Assembly (NCBI GenBank): GCA_002344345.1
Contig: DDTL01000189.1
Location: forward strand, 1-23,954
DNA: 23,954 nt
Source of the DNA: Saprospiraceae bacterium UBA2365
Lineage (GTDB): Bacteria > Bacteroidota > Bacteroidia > Chitinophagales > Saprospiraceae
Direction of reading: 5' to 3'
Below the pieces are notes generated by a model that saw nothing but the letters and a program-made list of their open reading frames with translations, was not told where the DNA came from and did no database searches. Positions 7,397-14,161 of the stretch are shown here, in pieces; position 1 is the stretch's first letter, and every line of letters starts with the position of its first letter. A program made the translations under genes and the position numbers.

Positions 7397-7485
7397 CCAC
7401 ATAAAAAAATCCCGCAGATCAAAATCCTTCAAAATAAATCCGGATTCTAACCTGCGGGAAGCATACTTTATACCAATAATACCAT
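7390..7485. repeat. Right flank of dispersed element, copy 2
   Basis: GTTAATCCCACAT, a run of A, TCCCGCAG, ATCCTTCAAAAT, ATCCGGATT, CTGCGGGAAG and ACCAT align in order with 4962-5053. Both copies begin right at the second attC core. Confidence 0.6.
7403..7459 (-). terminator. Rho-independent terminator-like hairpin
   Basis: On the minus strand TCCCGCAG (complement of 7452-7459) and CTGCGGGA (complement of 7410-7417) form an 8-bp stem with inner ATCC/GGAT pairing, followed by seven T. It can end the leftward transcript of the gene at 7567-7950, about 100 bp away. It is also part of the repeated right flank. Confidence 0.55.
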
Positions 7486-7566
7486 CATTCCGATTTTATA
7501 GGGTATAAAGCAACCATTTCAATGTGCAGTCAAAAATCAACCTGTCCTGCAACGATCTACCAGAAA

Positions 7567-7950
7567 CTACATGCTTTTGATCAAAGCAAATTCTTTGGAA
7601 TTCGTGCCATACTGCCCTTTTACATAGGCTTTGATCCTTTGGATTCGTGAACCAAGTTCGTCGAACTGTAATTTCCGATGGTCAATAGCCGCTTTCAATT
7701 CCTGAATTTTCTTTGCAACTTCAGAATTGAAAATTCCAATTTTCAACGTTGTTTCCTTTAATGACTGGAGCTTGACTCTTTCATTAGATGAATCATACGA
7801 TTCAAACTTTTCCATTGTAGAAACAATGTCATTGAAAAAATAAGTCATGGAGGCATAAGACCTTTCGTATCTCCTTATTTTTCTCTCGTTATCATATTTA
7901 AACAGTAGGGATACAATTCCCAAAGAGATAAACAACATATACGCACGCAT
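7567..7950 (-). CDS. Small membrane-anchored coiled-coil protein, unknown
   Basis: No family recognised. From the ATG at 7950 it is 127 residues; a GTG at 7956 or an ATG at 7938 are alternatives. The N-terminus MLFISLGIVSLLF is a single membrane segment or signal anchor, followed by charged helical sequence with heptad-like spacing (for example LKETTLKIGIFNSEVAKKIQ and further helices), probably a coiled coil. The start lies inside the first unit of the 21-bp tandem array, and a stop codon (7960-7962) blocks any extension upstream, so its promoter would have to be within or beyond the array. The array may have replaced the original upstream region. The protein could be a short remnant of a longer one. 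Confidence 0.5.
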   Translation of the reverse strand: MRAYMLFISLGIVSLLFKYDNERKIRRYERSYASMTYFFNDIVSTMEKFESYDSSNERVKLQSLKETTLKIGIFNSEVAKKIQELKAAIDHRKLQFDELGSRIQRIKAYVKGQYGTNSKEFALIKSM

Positions 7951-8301
7951 GTGCACAAGTTACACACGCATGTGCACAAGTTACACACGCATGTGCACAA
8001 GTTACACACGCATGTGTACAAGTTACTCACGCATGTGCACAAGTTACACACGCATGTGCACAAGTTACTCACGCATGTGCGCAAGTTACTCACGCATGTG
8101 CACAAGTTACTCACGCGTGTGCACAAGTTACACACGCATGTGCACAAGTTACGCACGCATGTGCACAAGTTACTCACGCATGTGCACAAGTTACGCACGC
8201 ATGTGCACAAGTTACTCACGCATGTGTACAAGTTACGCACGCATGTGCACAAGTTGCGCACGCATGTGCACAAGTTACGCACGCATGTGCACAAGTTATT
8301 T
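7945..8301. repeat. 17-copy tandem array of a 21-bp unit
   Basis: Seventeen head-to-tail units with no spacers; the unit is ACGCATGTGCAC followed by AAGTTACNC. Each contains the palindrome TGTGCACA, or TGTACA in units 4 and 14 where one C is T. Position 20 is the main variable base: in order A A A T A T T T A G T G T G G G, with unit 17 ending in TTATTT. The alternating T/G run in units 10-14 suggests growth by 42-bp pairs. A 21-bp period equals two helical turns, so the palindromes lie on one face of the DNA. Open frames on both strands here follow from the period being a multiple of three. Confidence 0.95.
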
Positions 8302-8337
8302 TATACTCTCCTCACAAAATAATTTATACTCTCCTCA
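8300..8337. repeat. 15-bp direct repeat next to the array
   Basis: TTTATACTCTCCTCA occurs at 8300-8314 and 8323-8337. The following stretch to 8570 has low-complexity AAAGCTAAAAGCT / GACTAAAAGACTAAAA runs and no gene. Confidence 0.6.
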
Positions 8338-8571
8338 AATCCTGCCAACAAATCATCATTCTGATTTCTAAAACACTTAAAAGCTAAAAGCTATATGACT
8401 AAAAGACTAAAAAACTACAGACCACAACCATTGTTCAAACTAAATTTCCTCAGACTTTAACCTATAAAACTTCATGGCAATATTCCATGTTCCGGTTCAT
8501 AGGTGAACATTAAAAAAATCAGCTGTCTCCGAGTTGACACGAACAATTTTATTTCACCGAATACCCGTATT

Positions 8572-8603
8572 TTGTTCCGAAATGATTAAAAGTATTACCT
8601 TTA
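8572..8603 (+). promoter_or_regulatory. Candidate promoter of the GH53 lipoprotein gene
   Basis: TTG (8572-8574) and TACCTTTA (8596-8603) are 21 bp apart. The last base is A in place of G, as in the promoter of the GH2-GH53 gene, which has the same 21-bp spacing. It would place the transcript start near 8610, which favours the ATG at 8629 over that at 8617. Confidence 0.45.
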
Positions 8604-8616
8604 GGCCAACAAAACA

Positions 8617-9693
8617 ATGATTTCTGAAATGAAGCAATTTCCTTTCTTATTTGCAATTTTTTTTGTGGTCCTTTCGTGCAATGGCAACGGGGATGATCCG
8701 ACCGGTGAACCCGTCAATAAACTGGAAATCAAAGGAGCAGACATGTCATATCTGCCTGAGATCAGGGAATCAGGCCTGACATTTTTCAACGAACAGGATA
8801 AGCCTGAAGAAATGTTGCTAACCCTCAAAAATGCCGGAGTGAATGTCATACGGCTTCGGCTTTGGCACAATCCGATTGCCCCGAACTCAGATTTTGGCAC
8901 GGTTAAAACCCTTGCTGAAGAAATCCGTTCAAAAGGTTTCAAATTGTTGCTTTCCGTTCAATACTCCGACACCTGGGCAGATCCCGGACACCAGACCAAG
9001 CCCGGCAAATGGAACAACCTGAATTTTGCCCAATTAAAAGACAGCGTATACCATTACACAAAAAAAATCGTGGAGGAAATCCAGCCTGAATACATTCAGA
9101 TCGGCAATGAGATCAACGGCGGCTTTCTCTGGCCCGAAGGCAGGATTGCAAATCTTTCACAATTCACTCAATTGCTTCAGTCTGGAATTCAGGCAGTCAG
9201 AGATCATGGAAAAGGAACTAAAATCATGATCCATTACGCCGGATTTCAGCATGCTGACTGGTTCTATACCCAATTAGCTGAACTGGATTACGACATCATC
9301 GGGTTAAGCTATTACCCGGTCTGGCATGGCAAAGATCTGGAAATCCTTAAAACGAATCTGACCCAACTGCCAGTAAAGTTCAGTAAGAAAATTATGATCG
9401 CAGAAACGTCTTATCCATGGACTTTTAGCTGGAATGATGCCACGACCAATATCATCGGATCAGCTGAACAGATCCTGCCCGAATTTCCAGCCAGTTTTCA
9501 GGGACAAAAAAATTTTTTGCAAAAAATATCTGATATGCTCAATGCCAATCCAAATGCCATCGGTTTTTGTTATTGGGGTAGCGAATGGGTGAGTTACAAA
9601 GGAAAAGATGCAACCAATGGTTCCAGCTATGAAAACCAGGCATTCTGGGATTTCACCAATTCGAGTCTTCCGGTATTGGAAGTGTATAAATGA
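8617..9693 (+). CDS. GH53 endo-beta-1,4-galactanase, lipoprotein
   Basis: A 358-residue protein (354 from the second ATG at 8629, which gives a cleaner signal peptide). The lipobox VLSC places the lipidated cysteine at C21, followed by GNGDD, so it is probably surface- or periplasm-anchored. The GH53 domain spans ~37-350: GADMSYLPE, VIRLRLW, YSDTWADPG, acid/base E165 in QIGNEIN and nucleophile E263 in IAETSYPW. It would cut beta-1,4-galactan (type I arabinogalactan) internally. It shares YSDxWADPG, QIGNEIN, LWPEG and SYYPxWHG with the GH53 half of the 485-3880 fusion, so the two are paralogues. It is transcribed away from that gene, with the cassette island between them. GH53 specificity is narrow, so confidence in the activity is high. 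Confidence 0.92.
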   Translation: MISEMKQFPFLFAIFFVVLSCNGNGDDPTGEPVNKLEIKGADMSYLPEIRESGLTFFNEQDKPEEMLLTLKNAGVNVIRLRLWHNPIAPNSDFGTVKTLAEEIRSKGFKLLLSVQYSDTWADPGHQTKPGKWNNLNFAQLKDSVYHYTKKIVEEIQPEYIQIGNEINGGFLWPEGRIANLSQFTQLLQSGIQAVRDHGKGTKIMIHYAGFQHADWFYTQLAELDYDIIGLSYYPVWHGKDLEILKTNLTQLPVKFSKKIMIAETSYPWTFSWNDATTNIIGSAEQILPEFPASFQGQKNFLQKISDMLNANPNAIGFCYWGSEWVSYKGKDATNGSSYENQAFWDFTNSSLPVLEVYK

Positions 9694-9747
9694 TGATCGG
9701 GATCGGCATTTTATTTGAATGAATACCCTTCTTTTCCTGATAAAGTG

Positions 9748-9915
9748 TTGAGTCTGCTCCGATAAGTCTTTACCCATATATTGCCATAAAAGCCTACTTT
9801 TAATTAGTTGGTTTTCAATCGCATCCATTTAATCTTGTCCTGATCTTAGATGTCAGTAGGGTGGGGAAAAAAACGATTGAAAACCAGCAAATCAGACTTT
9901 TCGGAGTAGACTCAA
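9748..9915. repeat. Nested inverted repeats, MITE-like
   Basis: Outer arms TTGAGTCTGCTCCGA (9748-9762) and TCGGAGTAGACTCAA (9901-9915) match at 14 of 15. Inner arms TGGTTTTCAATCG (9809-9821) and CGATTGAAAACCA (9874-9886) match perfectly. After the outer arm both sides also share AAGTCT. The left side has about 30 bp more between outer and inner arms. The element ends 2 bp before the stop codon of the S9 peptidase gene and fills the space between two convergent genes. It may be a decayed transposon pair of ends; no clear target duplication is visible. Confidence 0.6.
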
Positions 9916-9917
9916 TG

Positions 9918-11858
9918 TTACAATGTTTCTTTCAGCCACCTGAAAAACTCTCGTTGCCAGGTCAATCCGTTCTGTGGTTTCAGCACAAAATGGTTTTCAT
10001 CCGGAAAGCTCAGCAACCTGCTCCTGATCCCTCTCAATTGTGCTGCCTGAAAAGCTTCCATGCCCTGGCCCACCGGAACCCTGTAATCCAGTTCATTCTG
10101 AATGATCATGATCGGTGTATTCCAGTTCTGCACAAAATTGACAGGATTAAAATCAGTATAAACCCGCCTGGTTTCTTTATTCCAGTAAGGGCCTCCAAAA
10201 TCAAAATTCGGAAAAAACACTTCTTCAGTAGTGCCGTACATACTTTGCAGGTTAAATACACCATTGTGAGAAATAAAGGTTTTAAACCTGTTCTGGTGAA
10301 TGCCTGCCAGGTAAAAAACGGAATATCCTCCATAACTTGCTCCGACGGCGCCAATACGTTTTGCATCTATCCAGGGTTCCTTTGCCAGGGCATCGATCGC
10401 AGAGAGGTAATCTTTCATATTCTGTCCGCCCCAGTCACCGCTGATCTGTTTATTCCATTCCACACCGAATCCGGGCATTCCTCTCCGGCTGGGCGCCACG
10501 ACGATGTAACCTTGCCCGGCCATCACCTGAAAATTCCAACGGAAGGAATAAAACTGTGATAATGCAGACTGTGGACCACCCTGACAATACAGCAAAGTCG
10601 GGTATTTTTTATCGGGGTCAAAATCCGGCGGGTAGATCACCCAAACCAGCATTTCCTTCCCATCGGTGGTGGTGACATACCGCCGTTCCACCTTGCTTAA
10701 GCGGATGGAATCATAATGTTTTTTATTGACAAAAGTCAACTGGTTCCACAACTTGTTTTTCAAATCATAAGTGAACAATTCAGCTGCGGTATTCATATCT
10801 GTCCGGGTGACGATCAGCATGCCTTCTGTTTCGCCGATGATGGAAGTGACATCGAATTCACCTTTGGTCAGTTGCTGCACTACCGGATTTTTTTTGGTGA
10901 TACCTGGAAAATCCACTTCAAATAATTGAATGGTACCATCTACCGGAGCCGTAAAAAAGAGCCGCTTCCCGTCCTTTGCCCAGATATATTGTTCCACCGT
11001 GCCATCCCATTGTCCGGTCAGATTATATGGTATATTATTGAAAAGTACTTTCAGGTTTTGCTTGTCCGCTTCATAACCATCGGTCACCATGGAAAGGTAA
11101 GCCAGATCACCGTTTTGGTTGAATGAAGGGTACAGATCATAGCCGGGATTGTTTTCTGTCAGATTAAAAGTTTGTTGGGAATAGATATCATAAAGATAAA
11201 GGTCGGTATTGGTGCTTATCGCGGCATCTGTACCCGTCATTTTTTTACATACATAAACGATGCTTCTGGCATCCGGGCTCCAGCTGTAATCCTGATCGTC
11301 TCCCCAGGTTTTTCTGGGGCAATCGAATGGTTCACCTACCATGATATCGACCTCAGCCAGCGATGTATCCTTCAAAGATTTCAGGAAGATATGGCGGAAA
11401 GCTCCGTCACTCCAGCTGTCCCAATGCCGGTAACTTAGTTCGTTGTATACCCTTGCAGTGGATTGAGTCAATTCAGGATACAGATCTTTACCCAAAATTT
11501 TCTGAAGCTTAACCGTTTTGTCGTAGATTTTGTACTGTCCATCCCTGGAAATATTCTTATCCTTCACCAATGTCTCAGGCTGCTCTATCTGTTTGCTTTC
11601 ACCACCCTTTACACTCACCAAATAATAAGTTGTATTGAATTTGTTCGAATCCAGATCCGGAACTGATACCGCATAAACTACAGATTTCCCGTCTTTTGTC
11701 AGCCCTACGGCAGATACACGTCCCAGCTTCCACAACAGTTCAGGATGCATGACATCCGTGCGGTGGTCGGATGTATAATTCAGGGTTCCGTTTTGTCCGA
11801 AAGCAAAAGAAAGACTGAACAACATTAGAATCAATGTTAAATAGAATAATTTTTTCAT
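9918..11858 (-). CDS. Secreted S9-family prolyl oligopeptidase-type peptidase
   Basis: A 646-residue protein with a Sec signal peptide (1-21, KKLFYLTLILMLFSLSFAFG). Residues ~30-385 form the N-terminal beta-propeller, with WD40-like/TolB-like strands such as YSWSPDARSIVYV and YIWAKDGKRLFF. Residues ~400-646 are the alpha/beta-hydrolase domain with the triad S508 in GASYGGYS, D591 in NELDYRVP and H623 in DENHFV; YCQGGPQ (424-430) fits the oxyanion region. Members are dipeptidyl- or acylaminoacyl-type exopeptidases acting on short peptides in the periplasm. The exact specificity cannot be read here. It stands alone, divergent from serC, with its own consensus promoter. The length is typical for the family. 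Confidence 0.92.
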   Translation of the reverse strand: MKKLFYLTLILMLFSLSFAFGQNGTLNYTSDHRTDVMHPELLWKLGRVSAVGLTKDGKSVVYAVSVPDLDSNKFNTTYYLVSVKGGESKQIEQPETLVKDKNISRDGQYKIYDKTVKLQKILGKDLYPELTQSTARVYNELSYRHWDSWSDGAFRHIFLKSLKDTSLAEVDIMVGEPFDCPRKTWGDDQDYSWSPDARSIVYVCKKMTGTDAAISTNTDLYLYDIYSQQTFNLTENNPGYDLYPSFNQNGDLAYLSMVTDGYEADKQNLKVLFNNIPYNLTGQWDGTVEQYIWAKDGKRLFFTAPVDGTIQLFEVDFPGITKKNPVVQQLTKGEFDVTSIIGETEGMLIVTRTDMNTAAELFTYDLKNKLWNQLTFVNKKHYDSIRLSKVERRYVTTTDGKEMLVWVIYPPDFDPDKKYPTLLYCQGGPQSALSQFYSFRWNFQVMAGQGYIVVAPSRRGMPGFGVEWNKQISGDWGGQNMKDYLSAIDALAKEPWIDAKRIGAVGASYGGYSVFYLAGIHQNRFKTFISHNGVFNLQSMYGTTEEVFFPNFDFGGPYWNKETRRVYTDFNPVNFVQNWNTPIMIIQNELDYRVPVGQGMEAFQAAQLRGIRSRLLSFPDENHFVLKPQNGLTWQREFFRWLKETL

Positions 11859-11881
11859 GATGTCTTTTTTTTATTGAAAAA

Positions 11882-11911
11882 CAAAAATAACAAAAAAACG
11901 ATTTCAGCCAA
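11882..11911 (-). promoter_or_regulatory. Promoter of the S9 peptidase gene
   Basis: On the minus strand TTG (11909-11911) and TATTTTTG (11882-11889) are separated by 19 bp, a full match to the Bacteroidota consensus, 24 bp upstream of the start codon. The rest of the divergent region up to 12143 is very AT-rich. A TATTTTTG at 12064-12071 on the plus strand could serve serC but has no TTG at the right distance. Confidence 0.6.
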
Positions 11912-12143
11912 TCTGCCAAATAGTATTCTGCATAAATGAATATATTTCTAAGAACAAAAATGAGGACAAAGGTCGGACTTTAAAAAAATACTGATTTTTC
12001 ACCAAATTTTATGTTGTTTTTCTTTATTTTTATGCAAATATGTTATTTGATCAAAAATTTTATTATTTTTGACGGTAAAATATAATTTGGGTATTTTCAA
12101 GTTTTGTACTCTTTTTTTGATAAATATTTTAATTTAAACGGTT

Positions 12144-13214
12144 ATGAAAAAACATAATTTTTTTGCAGGACCTTCTGTACTTCCTGATGTTGCCATTCAA
12201 AACAGCATTAAAGCCATTGACAATTTCAGCGATACAGGCATTTCACTGTTGAGTATTTCTCACAGAAGTAAAGAGTTTCAGGCAGTCATGGATGAAGCGC
12301 AGGCTTTATTCAAAAAATTGTTGGACATTCCTGAAGGTTATCACGTTTTATTCCTTGGCGGTGGCGCCAGTACGCAATTCTATATGGTTCCTTTCAACCT
12401 GCTAGAAAAAAAAGCAGGCTATCTGGTAACCGGCGAATGGGCGGGAAAAGCATTCAAGGAAGCGAAGATCTTTGGTGAAGCCATCGAAGTTGCTTCTTCC
12501 AAAGACAGGAATTTCAATTATATTCCACAAGGATATGTTATTCCTTCTGACGCAGATTATTTCCATATCACGACGAATAACACCATTTACGGAACAGAGA
12601 TCAAAGAAGACATCGATTCTCCTGTTACATTGGTTGCCGACATGTCTTCTGACATTTTCTCCAGACCGGTAGATGTTTCCAAATATGGCCTGATCTATGG
12701 CGGTGCGCAGAAAAATCTGGCTCCATCCGGCGTCACTTTCGTGATTGTACGTGAAGATATCCTGGGAAAAGTGAGTCGTCCGATCCCGACCATGATCAAT
12801 TATAACACGCACATCACCAAAGGTTCCATGTTCAATACACCTCCGGTATTACCCATTTTCACAGCGCTTGAAACTCTGAGATGGCTTGACAACCTTGGCG
12901 GAGTCAGCCAAATGCAGAAAATCAATAACGAAAAAGCCACATTGCTGTACGATGAGATCGAACGCAATAAATTGTTCATGCCTACCGTACCGGATGCGAA
13001 AGACAGATCCATCATGAACATTTGTTTCGTGATGAATGAAAATTATGCTGAGCTCAATGACACCTTCCTCAAATTCGCTTCCGAGCGCGGCATGGTTGGC
13101 CTTAAAGGACACAGATCTGTGGGCGGTTTCCGTGCTTCCACTTACAACGCACTTCCAAAAGAAAGCGTGGAAGCTTTGGTAAGCTGTATGAAGGATTTTG
13201 AAGCAATGCATTGA
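12144..13214 (+). CDS. serC: Phosphoserine aminotransferase
   Basis: A 356-residue class V aminotransferase, close to the usual SerC length. It opens with KHNFFAGPSVLP, the SerC substrate-loop signature. The PLP-binding lysine is K190 in YGGAQKNLAPSG, and D166 in ADMSSD contacts the cofactor ring. GGGAST (72-77) binds the phosphate of PLP; HRSVGGFRASTYNA near the C-terminus holds the substrate-phosphate arginines. It converts 3-phosphohydroxypyruvate and glutamate to phosphoserine and 2-oxoglutarate (serine synthesis; the enzyme can also act in PLP synthesis). It is cytoplasmic. It leads an operon with serA 27 bp downstream and a DUF1015 gene. The alternative, a related class V transaminase, is unlikely. 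Confidence 0.95.
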   Translation: MKKHNFFAGPSVLPDVAIQNSIKAIDNFSDTGISLLSISHRSKEFQAVMDEAQALFKKLLDIPEGYHVLFLGGGASTQFYMVPFNLLEKKAGYLVTGEWAGKAFKEAKIFGEAIEVASSKDRNFNYIPQGYVIPSDADYFHITTNNTIYGTEIKEDIDSPVTLVADMSSDIFSRPVDVSKYGLIYGGAQKNLAPSGVTFVIVREDILGKVSRPIPTMINYNTHITKGSMFNTPPVLPIFTALETLRWLDNLGGVSQMQKINNEKATLLYDEIERNKLFMPTVPDAKDRSIMNICFVMNENYAELNDTFLKFASERGMVGLKGHRSVGGFRASTYNALPKESVEALVSCMKDFEAMH

Positions 13215-13241
13215 TTCATTCACAAAAAAATAATCTGTAAC

Positions 13242-14159
13242 ATGAAAGTTTTAGTAGCCACAGACAAACCATTCGCTAAAGTTGCGGTGGACGGCATCCG
13301 GGAGATCATCGAATCCAGGGGTTTTGAATTTGCCCTGCTGGAAAAATATACGACCGTTGAAGAATTGTACGAAGCAGTGAAAGATGTACATGCACTCATC
13401 ATCCGAAGCGACAAAGTGACGGCTGAGGTGATGGATCATGCACCAGAATTGAAGATCGTTGTGCGTGCAGGCGCCGGGTATGACAACGTCGATCTGGCAG
13501 CAGCGTCCGCAAAAAATATCGTGGTGATGAACACACCCGGTCAAAACTCCAATGCAGTCGCTGAACTCGCCCTTGGTATGATGGTTTTTCTGGCAAGGAA
13601 AAAATTCAACGGCGCTTCCGGAACAGAATTGCGCGGCAAAAAACTCGGTATCCATGCTTTTGGCAATGTGGGAAGGTATGTCGCTGAAATCGCAAAAGGA
13701 TTTGGTATGGAAGTGTATGCTTTTGATCCGTTTGTCGATACAGCAGACATTGAAAAAGCCGGTGTACATGCCGTGAACAGCGTCGAAAGTCTTTACGACA
13801 CCTGTCAATACATTTCGCTGCACATTCCTGCCAATGAAAAGACTAAAAAAAGCATCAATTTTGAACTCCTGAAAAGGCTGCCAAAAAATGCGACCATAGT
13901 CAATACAGCAAGAAAAGAAGTCATTCACGAAGAGGACCTGCTGAAGATCATGGAGGAAAGGGCTGACATCAGTTATATTTCTGACATCACTCCGGATGCG
14001 AAAGATGCTTTTGAAACCAATTTCGCAGACAGGATATTCTTCACGCCCAAAAAAGCCGGTGCGCAGACTGCAGAGGCGAACATCAATGCCGGTCTGGCGG
14101 CAGCAAGGCAGATCGCAGATTATTTTTTAACGGGAAATACCACTTTTAAAGTTAACTGA
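13242..14159 (+). CDS. serA: D-3-phosphoglycerate dehydrogenase, short lysine-type
   Basis: A 305-residue D-2-hydroxyacid dehydrogenase without the ACT/regulatory domains of long SerA proteins. Substrate domain ~1-100 and 280-305; NAD-binding domain ~105-275 with GIHAFGNVG (136-144) and acidic D162 in AFDPF. The catalytic arginine is R224 in NTAR. The usual TPH-x-GA catalytic-histidine motif is TPKKAGAQ here (268-275), with K270 at the histidine position, and the usual acidic FE of the DVFEEEP region is not conserved (SDITPDAK, 247-254). Lysine in this place defines a known subclass of short phosphoglycerate dehydrogenases. It oxidises 3-phosphoglycerate to 3-phosphohydroxypyruvate, the substrate of SerC encoded just upstream. 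It ends two bases before the DUF1015 start. Confidence 0.9.
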   Translation: MKVLVATDKPFAKVAVDGIREIIESRGFEFALLEKYTTVEELYEAVKDVHALIIRSDKVTAEVMDHAPELKIVVRAGAGYDNVDLAAASAKNIVVMNTPGQNSNAVAELALGMMVFLARKKFNGASGTELRGKKLGIHAFGNVGRYVAEIAKGFGMEVYAFDPFVDTADIEKAGVHAVNSVESLYDTCQYISLHIPANEKTKKSINFELLKRLPKNATIVNTARKEVIHEEDLLKIMEERADISYISDITPDAKDAFETNFADRIFFTPKKAGAQTAEANINAGLAAARQIADYFLTGNTTFKVN

Positions 14160-14161
14160 TC

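Noticed and set aside
7945..8301. CRISPR array.
   Set aside because: Units are contiguous with no unique spacers, and no cas gene is in the window.
7875..8371. Long open frames on both strands across the 21-bp array (repeats such as CTCVRNL or HTHVHKL).
   Set aside because: The period is a multiple of three and the unit has no stop in these frames, so several frames stay open at once. The products are pure repeats without signal or domain.
9861..10559. 232-codon frame antisense to the S9 peptidase gene.
   Set aside because: The opposite strand holds a complete enzyme with all catalytic residues; the antisense frame shows no domain.
13251..13928. 225-codon frame antisense to serA.
   Set aside because: Cys/Phe/His-rich shadow of the serA coding strand.
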